Shown here: one piece after another, positions 24,694-33,137 of the stretch
Numbering within the stretch: position 1 is the stretch's first letter
Layout: every line of letters starts with the position of its first letter
NCBI GenBank assembly: GCA_019359035.1
Contig: JAHHIC010000107.1
Coordinates: 1 to 39,626, forward strand
Origin: Scytonematopsis contorta HA4267-MV1
GTDB taxonomy: Bacteria; Cyanobacteriota; Cyanobacteriia; Cyanobacteriales; Nostocaceae
Length of the DNA stretch: 39,626 nt
Direction of reading: 5' to 3'
Position numbers and translations under genes: made by a program
The notes under the pieces: model-generated
The model's database searches: none
What the model was told of the DNA's origin: nothing
What the model saw: the letters and a program-made list of their open reading frames with translations, nothing else

Positions 24694-25632
24694 CTATAGC
24701 CATTCTTTCTTTAATTTAGCAATCGCAATTTCTTTCTGCTTAGCTTCAATTTCTATCCAAGGAGCTTGACGGTAGGAAATCGGCATATCCGTAATTAAAT
24801 CACTATGTCGTTTGTCCCCAAAAAACTCCTGTCCGTTAGATATATGAACCATTTGCCATTCCGGAACAGGCCAAGTACTTCTCGCAGCCAACAGCATTTC
24901 TCCTACACTTGGGTCGTCATAACTACTCAATCCTTCATGAATAACATGGTGGTGAGCATCAAAAACCATTGGAACGTTAGCAGCTTTACAGATATCAAGA
25001 ATTTCTGAAGCACTATAAGCATATTCATCATTTTCCAGCGCAAGTCTAGAACGAATTGGCTGTGGTAATCCTTCAATTACTTTTATCAACCGCTCTGACT
25101 GATTGGACTTACCACCATGAATTTCCATAGGGTTCCAAGCAGATTGCGATTGTTTTAGTAAATCTAAGGTTCGAGCATGGGTTTCAAGAATTTTAATACT
25201 ATTTTCAATAACTTCTGGTTTCTCTGAACTGAGTACAACAAATTGGTCTGGATGAATAACCAATCTGATACCAGATTCGTTAACACGGTCACCGATTTGT
25301 GCGAGAGTTTCCTTGAATTCATCAAGTATTGCTTCTCCCAAAGGTTCATCAGCAAATGGGAAAAGCTTTGAGGTTATGCGGTAAAGTTTAATATTTTCTG
25401 CCAAACAAAACTCAATAGCAATTCCCAAGCGCTGTAAATTATCACTATACAATTTACGCAAAACTTCTTGTTGTTCTACATCGTTTAGTTGTAATAACCG
25501 CTTCCGAGTCAAAGCACGAAAGCGTACTGTCTCGGAAGCTGTAATGCATACTAAACCTAGCTCTGGTAAAGTTGTATTCAAAGTTGTATTTGAATAACTA
25601 TTATCTGTGGAATCCATTTGCTTAGTTATCAT
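24694..25632 (-). CDS. uvsE: UV damage endonuclease UvsE/UvdE
   Basis: A protein of about 312 aa, a TIM-barrel UV damage endonuclease that nicks DNA 5' to pyrimidine dimers and starts a repair route independent of nucleotide excision repair. Family blocks are PELGLVCIT, YRITSKLFPFADEP, GIRLVIHPDQFVVLSS, METHGGK-like MEIHGGKSNQSERL, LALENDEYAYSASEIL and VPMVFDAHHHVIHEG. The histidines, Asp and Glu that bind the metal cluster are visible. The start is either ATG 25632 (MITKQM), which overlaps the DUF2945 gene by 11 bp, or ATG 25617 (MDSTDN). The larger frame reaching 25725 is unlikely. Last gene of the carotenoid-protein group. Confidence 0.92.
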   Translation of the reverse strand: MITKQMDSTDNSYSNTTLNTTLPELGLVCITASETVRFRALTRKRLLQLNDVEQQEVLRKLYSDNLQRLGIAIEFCLAENIKLYRITSKLFPFADEPLGEAILDEFKETLAQIGDRVNESGIRLVIHPDQFVVLSSEKPEVIENSIKILETHARTLDLLKQSQSAWNPMEIHGGKSNQSERLIKVIEGLPQPIRSRLALENDEYAYSASEILDICKAANVPMVFDAHHHVIHEGLSSYDDPSVGEMLLAARSTWPVPEWQMVHISNGQEFFGDKRHSDLITDMPISYRQAPWIEIEAKQKEIAIAKLKKEWL

Positions 25633-25840
25633 CAACTTTTTGCAGGGCTTCTGGTTTGTGAGCTGCTTCTTTACCTGTTTTATCGCTTTCAACGAGATAT
25701 TGAGGATTTTCTTCAGAAGCTGCAACGTGATGTTTTTTAATTTCGGTAGGTTCTGTTAGCTTCTCCTTTACCTTACCAGTTGTTTCACCTTGCGAGGTTT
25801 TCCATTCCACATGGTCACCTTTTTTAAATTCTTCTGTCAT
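25622..25840 (-). CDS. DUF2945 (TUDOR-like, HVA1) small protein
   Basis: A 72-aa protein with the DUF2945 pattern: KKGDHVEWKTSQGETTGKV, LTEPTEIKKHHVAASEENPQ and YLVESDKTGKEAAHKPEAL. The family (hypervirulence-associated, TUDOR-like beta barrel) is small, widespread and of unknown function, and is often linked to stress genes. The ATG at 25840 follows a weak ribosome-binding site. It lies 23 bp after the carotenoid-protein gene and overlaps or abuts uvsE, so the three are probably cotranscribed. Confidence 0.88.
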   Translation of the reverse strand: MTEEFKKGDHVEWKTSQGETTGKVKEKLTEPTEIKKHHVAASEENPQYLVESDKTGKEAAHKPEALQKVDDN

Positions 25841-25863
25841 GGCTGAGATTGTTTTCCTTAAAT

Positions 25864-26391
25864 CTAAAGACTTGATGTTTTACCTGTTTCCGCTTGTGTA
25901 GGAACTGGTTGAACATTTGTGTATCCCATACCTTCAGCAATTTCCCGCAGCATAGAAATCTGCTCATCAAAGCTGAGTTTTTCCATATCTTCTACAACTC
26001 CATTCACTGATGGGATTGCTGAATCATTAGGCATATCTACAACCTTTTTACCCATTTCTGTTGCCCAGATAAACCAGACAAGGAGTTGATTATTTGCGGT
26101 CAAGGAACCATAAGCAGTAGAATATTCCGACTCTCTACAATTGACTATATCTCGCATCACTTCTAACTGCTTATCATCAGATAATTCCATAAAATCCCCT
26201 AGTAGCAACGGAGCTAACTCTGGGTCTGCAGCATTAGGAGCAGCAGGAGTAATTGAATCTCCCATTTTTTCATAGACAAAATAAAGCGCTGCTAGCTTAC
26301 CATCAACACTCAAGTTGTCAAATCCGTCTAAAACTTTTGTTACTTCTTCTGAAAGAGATTGATTTCTAGCTTTTCTCAGGTTAGATGGCAT
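25864..26391 (-). CDS. hcp: helical carotenoid protein (OCP N-terminal domain homologue)
   Basis: A 175-aa all-helical protein matching the carotenoid-binding N-terminal domain (Carot_N, PF09150) of the orange carotenoid protein, without the C-terminal NTF2-like sensor domain. Recognisable blocks are VLDGFDNLSVDGKLAALYFV, LTANNQLLVWFIWATEMGKK and EDMEKLSFDEQISMLREIAE. Stand-alone HCPs bind carotenoids and act as singlet-oxygen quenchers; some quench phycobilisomes. Which HCP clade this is cannot be settled by eye. The ATG at 26391 (MPSNLRKA) has GGGAG nine bases upstream; the frame from a TTG at 26406 contains that site. First gene of a group with DUF2945 and uvsE. Confidence 0.92.
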   Translation of the reverse strand: MPSNLRKARNQSLSEEVTKVLDGFDNLSVDGKLAALYFVYEKMGDSITPAAPNAADPELAPLLLGDFMELSDDKQLEVMRDIVNCRESEYSTAYGSLTANNQLLVWFIWATEMGKKVVDMPNDSAIPSVNGVVEDMEKLSFDEQISMLREIAEGMGYTNVQPVPTQAETGKTSSL

Positions 26392-26399
26392 AAAAGTAG

Positions 26400-26404
26400 C
26401 TCCC
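26400..26404 (-). promoter_or_regulatory. Shine-Dalgarno GGGAG of hcp
   Basis: GGGAG upstream of the ATG at 26391. It supports that start over the TTG at 26406. Confidence 0.6.
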
Positions 26405-26656
26405 AAATTATTTTCAGTAATTCGCCAAGTAGATGTGTTTAATTGATATCAAATTTCAAACAACTAACTCAACATTCAATAGAGATACTTTTATACATCG
26501 GATTTTTGAATCAATACTTCCTTAGTTAGAGATATACATCTATCTTCAGAAGTCGCAAATTGTACTTGTAGTTCAGTTACATTTGGCATTAAGTGTTGAA
26601 AGATTAATAATAGCTAATTTCAAGCTAGTTTCAAAATAATAATCAGAATAGCAATT

Positions 26657-26661
26657 GGAGG
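26657..26661 (+). promoter_or_regulatory. Shine-Dalgarno GGAGG
   Basis: A perfect GGAGG six bases before the ATG at 26667. It decides the start of the acidic protein against the ATG at 26655, which would lie upstream of the site. Confidence 0.8.
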
Positions 26662-26666
26662 TTTAT

Positions 26667-27005
26667 ATGTCAGAATCAACTATTAACACCAATGATGTTG
26701 CAGCTAATTTAGCTGAGGAAAAGCCCTACGACGCTCAGCTAATCGCTGAAGATATTGCTGAAGGTGAAGTTAAAGCACCAAAAGTAGATTTTGATGCCGA
26801 CTACGAAGCAGCACAACAATATAGCGTTAGCAGTATTGACCGCACTGAGGAAGGAGCGAAAGCCGCAGAAGCTGCAACGGCTCCTAAATTTGAATTAAAA
26901 CAACCAGAAGAGCAACGTACCGAAGCAGAATCAACAGGTGACCCAAGCGATTTCATGGAGATGGCAAAAGAGGTTAACCCTTTAATCGAAAAGCAAACCG
27001 ACTAG
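26667..27005 (+). CDS. acidic, probably disordered protein
   Basis: A 112-aa protein, MSESTINTNDVAANLAEEKP onward, very rich in Glu, Ala and Asp and without cysteine, hydrophobic core or signal peptide. It includes YDAQLIAEDIAEGEVKAPKV and ends EMAKEVNPLIEKQTD. The composition suggests an intrinsically disordered or stress-type soluble protein. No family is recognised. It is divergent from the helical carotenoid protein gene, with 275 bp between the starts, so the two may share a regulatory region (inference). Confidence 0.7.
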   Translation: MSESTINTNDVAANLAEEKPYDAQLIAEDIAEGEVKAPKVDFDADYEAAQQYSVSSIDRTEEGAKAAEAATAPKFELKQPEEQRTEAESTGDPSDFMEMAKEVNPLIEKQTD

Positions 27006-27025
27006 AAATATTACATATAACACCT

Positions 27026-27095
27026 GTAGGGACGCGATTAATCAGACGTGATGAATCAGACGTGATGAATCAGACGTGATGAATCACGTCTCTAC
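27026..27095. repeat. 14-bp tandem repeat inside a GTAGRGACG palindrome
   Basis: Three copies of AATCAGACGTGATG (27040-27081) lie between GTAGGGACGCGATT and AATCACGTCTCTAC, which are inverted partners. It looks like expansion of the loop of a dispersed palindrome, similar to the one at 20342. No coding. Confidence 0.75.
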
Positions 27096-27224
27096 GTTAC
27101 ATTTTTGAACCCTCTTTATAACCACCGATAGAACGGTAAATAACTTTTGGTAGAGGCACGCATAATCATAATTAGATAAAAATTATATGTATCGTTAGCA
27201 AACAGAACAGGAAAACTTATTAGT

Positions 27225-27240
27225 TTATAAATACCCTCTA
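27225..27240. repeat. solitary terminal repeat of the MITE-like family
   Basis: TTATAAATACCCTCTA matches the right terminus of the elements at 8291 and 16194. No convincing left partner lies nearby. It ends 31 bp before the ATG at 27272. Confidence 0.55.
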
Positions 27241-27271
27241 ATAACTCAAAGTTTTCTTTAAGGAGCAAACT

Positions 27272-27511
27272 ATGTCCGGACAAATGTGTTGGTTAGAAAG
27301 TCTGGGTTCCAACGGTGAAAAAAGTCTACATTTACGACTTGAACCACATCATCCTTGGCGAAGCTATAAGGCTTTTCCTGGCTACTCAGTTCCTGACCAT
27401 AGTATACCAAAAGGTACTAGAGGTTGGGCTACTAGCCAAAAGTTGTTGAAAGATGGGTGGATTCTAGTACCTACTAATCAAGCATATAATCAAGGACGAA
27501 ATGCTGCTTAA
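27272..27511 (+). CDS. small conserved hypothetical protein
   Basis: A 79-aa soluble protein beginning MSGQMCWLESLGSNGEKSLH, then LRLEPHHPWRSYKAFPGYS, with GTRGWATSQKLLKDGWILVP. The composition and the strong Shine-Dalgarno AAGGAG, ten bases before the ATG, support a real gene. No family is recognised. It precedes the lipid-kinase gene by 67 bp on the same strand and might be cotranscribed with it. Confidence 0.6.
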   Translation: MSGQMCWLESLGSNGEKSLHLRLEPHHPWRSYKAFPGYSVPDHSIPKGTRGWATSQKLLKDGWILVPTNQAYNQGRNAA

Positions 27512-27578
27512 TAGTTTTTTCTAATAGTTTTTTTTCTAACTATAGCTACTTTATAAATCATTCGCAGTATATTTAGTT

Positions 27579-28544
27579 ATGAAGCGCTCCGCCTGTCTTA
27601 TTTTTAATCCGGTTGCTGGTCAAGGCGACTCCGAGCAAGACTTGGCTACAATTGTTGCCATATTAGAACCTGAAATTGACTTGAAAATACTGTTGACAAC
27701 CGAGACTATTGATGCTGATGAATTGGCGAAAGAAGCTATTGCTAGTCAGGTAGACGCCATCATTGTTTCTGGGGGAGATGGTACTATATCAGCGGCAGCT
27801 ACAGCTATGGTTGGTAGTAATATTCCCTTTGGTGTTATTTCCCGAGGAACCGCAAATGCCTTCGCTTCTGCTTTAGGACTTCCTGACACGATTGAAGCTG
27901 CTTGCGAAACGATTTTGCAGTTTTATCCTCAGCCTGTAGATGTTGCTTACTGTAATGGTCAGCCGATGGTACTATTAACAGGTATTGGTTTTGAGGCCGA
28001 AACTGTTGAGCGAGCAGACCGAGAAGCCAAGAATCGTTTTGGAATGATGGCTTACATCTTGGCTGGAATTCAGCAGTTAGGAAATTTAGAGTTTTTTGAT
28101 GTTGAAATTGAAACAGAAGATAAAGTCGTTAAAAGTTCTGTAGCTGCTGTGACTGTCGCAAATGCTGCACCTCCTACATCTGTATTGGCTCAAGGACCAG
28201 CAGGGATTATTTTTGATGATGGGTTATTAGACTTGACAATTGTTGCTCCAGCCAATAAAGCAAGTGCGATTACAGCAGCTTATCATCTTTTTCAGACTGC
28301 TACTTCAGGAAATCCTGTGGAGCGGGATGATATTGGTTATATGCGAGCCAAGAAGTTTAAAATTACAACTGACCCACCACAAAAAGTTGTTATTGATGGG
28401 GAAATCGTAGGGACAACTCCAGTAGACATCGAGTGCGTTCCTGGAGGTTTAACTGTTTTGGTGCCGTCGATGGAAGAAGCAATACCCGCAGAAAAGTTGG
28501 AGGGACTTCCCAACCTAGTTGTTGAATTAAAGGGCGCAGAGTAA
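27579..28544 (+). CDS. diacylglycerol/lipid kinase family protein
   Basis: A 321-aa protein of the YegS/DgkB/LCB5 (DAGK catalytic domain) family. It has the N-terminal CLIFNPVAGQGDSEQDL, the nucleotide motif IIVSGGDGTISAAA (GGDGT), RGTANAFASALGLP and a C-terminal beta domain with VVIDGEIVGTTPVDIECVPG. The family phosphorylates lipids such as diacylglycerol or sphingoid bases; the substrate here is not known. Its stop overlaps the start of the metallophosphoesterase gene (TAATG), so the two are translationally coupled. Related cyanobacterial proteins are often annotated only as YegS/Rv2252/BmrU family lipid kinases. Confidence 0.9.
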   Translation: MKRSACLIFNPVAGQGDSEQDLATIVAILEPEIDLKILLTTETIDADELAKEAIASQVDAIIVSGGDGTISAAATAMVGSNIPFGVISRGTANAFASALGLPDTIEAACETILQFYPQPVDVAYCNGQPMVLLTGIGFEAETVERADREAKNRFGMMAYILAGIQQLGNLEFFDVEIETEDKVVKSSVAAVTVANAAPPTSVLAQGPAGIIFDDGLLDLTIVAPANKASAITAAYHLFQTATSGNPVERDDIGYMRAKKFKITTDPPQKVVIDGEIVGTTPVDIECVPGGLTVLVPSMEEAIPAEKLEGLPNLVVELKGAE

Positions 28545-30127
28545 TGATAAAGTTTGTGTCCGAGCCAGCGATCGCAAATAAAATTCTGAAAATGAAGCAG
28601 CGAGTTCGTTGGCAAGACCCAGTAATTAAGGAGCGGCAAATAGACCAAACTCGAATGGTCTTAGAGGACGGTCAAGCAGATAACCCCGAATTTTCATTCT
28701 TGGTTGTGGGTGACAGTGGTTCCGGATACCACCACAGGCATAACCCCCAACGACAGGTTGCAGAGCAGATGTTACCCCACCACCAAGAATGTCGTTTTAT
28801 GTTACATACGGGTGATGTTGTTTACTTGGTAGGGTCGAGCGAATACTACCAGCAGAACTTCATCAGCCCTTATCGAGAGTTTCTGATAGGTGGAGACAAG
28901 CCGAAGAATATCGCTTACGACAAAATGATTTTCCAGTTACCTATTTTACCAATACCAGGAAATCACGATTACTACGACTTGCCATTATTTTTTGGTTTAG
29001 CATCTTTAAGCACGCTACCAATACGTAAACTACTTCGCTCTAAATTAGACTTTGATATTGGTTGGCATGGTTCAGGACAAGGAGACGCATATGCGCGGGC
29101 ATTTCTTGATTATCTGAGGTCTTTTAAATTACCCGGACAATTAGAACGCCACTTAGATGAACACTATATTACTAAAACAGACACAGGTCGTTGTCTTACT
29201 TACCAACCAGGACGCTTTACCCGCTTACCCAATCGCTACTATACTTTTCGTTACGGTGGAATAGACTTTTTTGCTTTAGACTCCAACACTTTTAATAATC
29301 CTTTGCCGTTACCCGCAACTCAGGAAGGTGATAACTACCGTAAAGAACTTGAACAGCGACGGGATAAACTAGAGCAAGAAAAACTAGAAATAATAGAACA
29401 ATTAACAAAACTGAATCTTGATAATTCCCAGGAAGCGGAAAAAATAGATGACTTGCAAGGGAATTTATCACAAATAGAAGAAATTATAGTTGATATAGAA
29501 AAGCAATTAACTGCAGACCAAACCACAGTTACCGATATTGAGCAACTGGATTGGTTAGAGGAAAGACTAATTAAATCGTGGAATGACAAAGAAGTTCGCG
29601 GAAGGGTAATTTATTTCCACCATCCTCCATACGTTACAGAAGCAACAAAGTGGCAACAAGCGCAAACATTAGCAGTTCGTCAACGTCTTCGTGATGTTTT
29701 TGATGAAGTCGCTAAAGCTGTGGGTTCTTTTACTCAAAATAGCTTAACAGAGGAAAGTCCTATAGTTGATTTAGTATTAAACGGTCATGCTCACTGCTTA
29801 GAACATATAAAAACAGCAAACACAGGACACGCAGATTCTTATATCAACTGGATTGTTTGCGGTGGTAGCGGCTTCAGCTTGCGAAGACAGCGAGTTGAAG
29901 GAACTGATTTAATGGAAAATTTTGGGGGTAAGGGTGAACGTTTAGTAGCACAATCGCAGCTTTTTGTTGGTCGTAATGGCACAGGCTCCCATAAACGAAG
30001 ACCGTACTCATGCTTGCGGATTGATGTTAAAGAAGGTCGTCATCCCAAATTTGTTGTCCGTCCTTTTGTTACCGAGCGATATCAGGGTAAATGGAGTAAT
30101 TACGAAGTTAAACCGTTTGTAATATAA
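28544..30127 (+). CDS. calcineurin-like metallophosphoesterase
   Basis: A 527-aa protein with the calcineurin-type two-metal site: VVGDSGSG (about residues 45-52), HTGDVVYLVG (about 87-96), PGNHDYYD (about 138-145), FHHPPYV and NGHAHCLEH. Between the GNHD and HHPP motifs an insertion of about 80 residues rich in Glu, Lys, Leu and Gln (about 265-340) should form a coiled-coil hairpin. There is no signal peptide or membrane helix. It is coupled to the lipid-kinase gene by a one-base overlap, which suggests a common pathway, perhaps lipid phosphate turnover (inference). The substrate is unknown. The first 30 or so residues may be non-conserved; the start at the TAATG overlap is preferred. Confidence 0.88.
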   Translation: MIKFVSEPAIANKILKMKQRVRWQDPVIKERQIDQTRMVLEDGQADNPEFSFLVVGDSGSGYHHRHNPQRQVAEQMLPHHQECRFMLHTGDVVYLVGSSEYYQQNFISPYREFLIGGDKPKNIAYDKMIFQLPILPIPGNHDYYDLPLFFGLASLSTLPIRKLLRSKLDFDIGWHGSGQGDAYARAFLDYLRSFKLPGQLERHLDEHYITKTDTGRCLTYQPGRFTRLPNRYYTFRYGGIDFFALDSNTFNNPLPLPATQEGDNYRKELEQRRDKLEQEKLEIIEQLTKLNLDNSQEAEKIDDLQGNLSQIEEIIVDIEKQLTADQTTVTDIEQLDWLEERLIKSWNDKEVRGRVIYFHHPPYVTEATKWQQAQTLAVRQRLRDVFDEVAKAVGSFTQNSLTEESPIVDLVLNGHAHCLEHIKTANTGHADSYINWIVCGGSGFSLRRQRVEGTDLMENFGGKGERLVAQSQLFVGRNGTGSHKRRPYSCLRIDVKEGRHPKFVVRPFVTERYQGKWSNYEVKPFVI

Positions 30128-30129
30128 CG

Positions 30130-30213
30130 AACCGCCAAGAGGCCAAGTTAGCCGATAGCATCTGCTCAATTCTACACTCTTCTTTTCTTGGCTACCTTGG
30201 CTCCTTGGCGGTT
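30130..30213. repeat. inverted repeat AACCGCCAAG...CTTGGCGGTT
   Basis: Arms of 24 bases at 30130-30153 and 30190-30213 pair with few mismatches (AACCGCCAAG, GGCCAAG, AGCC against their complements), with a 36-base loop. It lies directly after the metallophosphoesterase and may act as a terminator or as a dispersed repeat. A sequence like one arm (TCTTGGCGGTTCG) occurs near 5341. Confidence 0.7.
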
Positions 30214-30440
30214 TATAAATCCTCCTTAAGGGGTATATTGGGAAGATAGCAGGGTGCTAGCATACCCTTAAAATGGTGATGTAAACTCTTGTGTAAATGG
30301 CAATTATATAAAGGTATTAAAAATATACCTTTAGAAAGACGACATATATTAAGATAATCGTAGCGGCAGTTCAAACTTTTGTTAGTTAATTGCTAGAAAT
30401 TTTAGGGTTCCCATCCAAGCTGAACAATTAGCATAGCAAA

Positions 30441-33137
30441 ATGATTAAGCATGAACTAACTGTGTTAATTGTTGACGGTAGTCGCAAAAGCCGGGAAAAT
30501 TATCGTCAATATATAGCTGAAGATACTAGTTATACAAGTATAATTTACGAAGAAGAGTCTGGTAAAAAAGCTTTAGAATTGTCTCAGATAATCAAGCCAA
30601 ATGCTATTTTGGTAGAGTTAGAACTACCAGATATCAACGCTTTAGAATTCATTACTCTATTAAAAAGCTACAATATAGAAAAAATTCCGTCCGTAATTGT
30701 ATTGATAGATAAAAAAAATTATTCCGTAGCAGTCTCAGCAATGAAAAGTGGTGCTTGTGACTGCTTATTTAAAGAAGAAATCACACCAGAATTATTACGT
30801 CACACAGTTCACAGTGCTATAACCAATGCTAGCTTGCGAAGAGAACTGCAACGCAGCGAAGAGAGATTAAGACTATCTCTAGAAGCAGCGCAAATGGCTA
30901 CCTGGGAATGGGATTTAATAACAGATAAAGTTTGGTTGTCCCCTAATTTTGTGACCTTATTTGGTTTAGAACCGGGAATGTTTGCTGAAACCGCTGAAGC
31001 TTGGTTAGAAAAAGTACATCCTGAAGACCGTGAAAAGGTAAAAAATCGTATTGCTCAACAGCGAATACAGCAAAATGACTCCAGTCAAGAGTATCGTTTA
31101 CTGTTAAATGAGAAAATTTACTGGGTGTGTTCCCAAAGTAGAGTAATTCTGGATGCAAGCAATAGTCCAATCCGGATGGTGGGAACAATTCATGATATTA
31201 CAGAGCGCAAACAGACGCAAAAAAAATTACAAGATAGCCAGCGATTTATTCAGCAAATAGCCGAGACTGTACCAGGTTTAATTTATGTTTATGACTTAAT
31301 AGAACAGCGAAATGTTTATATTAACTCTCAAGCGATAGGAATGCTGGGTTATACTCCAGAATTAATGATATCGATGGGAGAAGAAGCAATTTCCCAACTG
31401 ATGCATCCAAGTGATAGGTTAGAAATTGTTAAACATTGGCAGCGATTAAAGTCAGCAGCTGATGAGGAAGTATTCACTTTTGAATACCGTATGCGTCATA
31501 TGAATGGAGAATGGCGCTGGTTTTGTAGTCGTGATAAAGTATACAAGCGTACTCCTTTAGGTTTGCCTCATCAAATTATTGGTAATGCTCAAGACATTAC
31601 CGAACGCAAACAAATGGAAGAGGCTCTAAAGCTGACTCAAGAGCGATTTCAATTAGCAACGACGGCGGTTAACTGCATAGTATACGATTGGGATATCCAA
31701 AGCAACACCGTAGAAAGAAGCGAAGGTATTATCGAACAATTAGGTTATACCCAAGAAGAAGCACTCCCGACTCCAGAATGGTGGAGAAGTATCATTCATC
31801 CCGATGATATTAAAGAACCTATCAAAGAGTCGCAATTTGATTTACCGTCTGGGAACCTTAACAGCATGGAGTATCGGCTATGCCATAAATACGAAAAACG
31901 ATATATTTGGGTTAGAGATACTGCTTTTGTAGTGCGAGATAAAGACGATAACCTATTAAGGGTTGTTGGTATTACTATTGATATTAATGATATCAAGCAG
32001 ACTGAGATAAAATTTCAAGAAAGTGCTGAACAAGTTCGACTTGCAACAACCGCAGCAGAGTTGGGAATGTGGTTTTGGGATATCACCGTTGATGAGTTGG
32101 TTTGGACAGAAAAATGTAAAGCGCTATTTGGATTATCTCCAGATACAAAAATGAGCTACGAGCTTTTTCTTAATTGCTTGCATTCAGAAGACCGTCAACG
32201 TACTCACGAAGCAGTGACTCGCTGTTTAGAAGAAAAAGTAGATTATGATATTGAATATCGTAGCGTTTGGTCTGATGGTAGCGTACATTGGATTGCGGCC
32301 AAAGGTAGAAGTTTTTACGATGCTGAAGACAAGCCTATAAAAATGATGGGCACAGCTCAAAATATTACTGAGCGAAAAGAACTGGAACTAGAACGTAAAC
32401 GACTTTTAGAATTAGAACAAATAGCCCGTACTCAAGCTGAAAATGCTAATCGCGCTAAAGATAATTTTGTGGCCATGGTCTCCCATGATTTACGCGCTCC
32501 CCTTAACTCCATTTTAGGTTGGACAAGACTTCTTAAAGCAGGAAAAGTTGACCAAAAAGCTACAACTAGAGCTTTAGAAATTATCGAGCGTAGTGCTAAA
32601 TCTCAATCGCGTTTGATTGAAGATTTGCTAGATGTATCACGGATGATTCAAGGTCAATTGCAATTAGTTTTAACACCAGTGAGTTTAATAACAGTAATTG
32701 AATATGCTATCGAACAAATAACAACTGTGGCTGCTGATAAACAAATTCATGTAGAATCAAAAATTGATGAGACCGTTGGTTTAATTTCAGGAGATTTGAA
32801 TCGCTTACAACAAATTCTCTCTAATATATTATCAAATGCTGTCAAATTTACACCCAGTGGAGGACGAATTGAAATTTGTCTGGAGTGTCTTGGTTCTGAC
32901 GCTCAAATTCGTGTAATTGATACAGGTAAAGGCATGTCTTCCGAGTTTTTACCGTATGTTTTTGAGAGGTTTCGTCAAGAAGAAAATAGTACTGCTAGGG
33001 CTGTAAACCAAGGTTTGGGCTTGGGATTAGCGATTGTCCGTCATTTGGTAGAACAGCACGGGGGAACAATTAGCGCAGAAAGTCCGGGTGAGGGACTAGG
33101 GTCAACTTTTATTGTTAGATTGCCACTAATTAGGTAG
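30441..33137 (+). CDS. multi-PAS sensor histidine kinase with degenerate N-terminal receiver
   Basis: An 898-aa soluble sensor kinase. Order: receiver-like domain (about 6-130), four PAS/PAC units (about 135-255, 265-390, 395-520, 527-647), HisKA with phospho-acceptor His682 in MVSHDLRAPLNSILGW, and HATPase with NILSNAVKFTPSGG, DTGKGMS and GLGLGLAIVRHL. There are no transmembrane helices. In the receiver the acidic pair reads VDG (normally DD) and the phosphorylation site ILVELELPD has Glu59 in place of Asp, while the late lysine (FKEE) is kept. It probably cannot be phosphorylated and may mimic the active state (inference). The input signal is unknown; ligands for the PAS domains cannot be told. 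No response regulator gene is adjacent. Confidence 0.92.
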   Translation: MIKHELTVLIVDGSRKSRENYRQYIAEDTSYTSIIYEEESGKKALELSQIIKPNAILVELELPDINALEFITLLKSYNIEKIPSVIVLIDKKNYSVAVSAMKSGACDCLFKEEITPELLRHTVHSAITNASLRRELQRSEERLRLSLEAAQMATWEWDLITDKVWLSPNFVTLFGLEPGMFAETAEAWLEKVHPEDREKVKNRIAQQRIQQNDSSQEYRLLLNEKIYWVCSQSRVILDASNSPIRMVGTIHDITERKQTQKKLQDSQRFIQQIAETVPGLIYVYDLIEQRNVYINSQAIGMLGYTPELMISMGEEAISQLMHPSDRLEIVKHWQRLKSAADEEVFTFEYRMRHMNGEWRWFCSRDKVYKRTPLGLPHQIIGNAQDITERKQMEEALKLTQERFQLATTAVNCIVYDWDIQSNTVERSEGIIEQLGYTQEEALPTPEWWRSIIHPDDIKEPIKESQFDLPSGNLNSMEYRLCHKYEKRYIWVRDTAFVVRDKDDNLLRVVGITIDINDIKQTEIKFQESAEQVRLATTAAELGMWFWDITVDELVWTEKCKALFGLSPDTKMSYELFLNCLHSEDRQRTHEAVTRCLEEKVDYDIEYRSVWSDGSVHWIAAKGRSFYDAEDKPIKMMGTAQNITERKELELERKRLLELEQIARTQAENANRAKDNFVAMVSHDLRAPLNSILGWTRLLKAGKVDQKATTRALEIIERSAKSQSRLIEDLLDVSRMIQGQLQLVLTPVSLITVIEYAIEQITTVAADKQIHVESKIDETVGLISGDLNRLQQILSNILSNAVKFTPSGGRIEICLECLGSDAQIRVIDTGKGMSSEFLPYVFERFRQEENSTARAVNQGLGLGLAIVRHLVEQHGGTISAESPGEGLGSTFIVRLPLIR

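Noticed and set aside
25633-25725. Longer N-terminus of uvsE
   Set aside because: It would overlap most of the DUF2945 frame and adds a Lys-rich stretch not expected in the family.
28568-28575. Single GCGATCGC (HIP1) site
   Set aside because: The octamer is a common cyanobacterial motif; one copy inside a coding region is not noteworthy.
29335-29589. 84-aa Ser-rich minus-strand ORF
   Set aside because: Antisense of the Glu/Lys-rich coiled coil in the metallophosphoesterase, which explains its Ser/Phe-rich composition.
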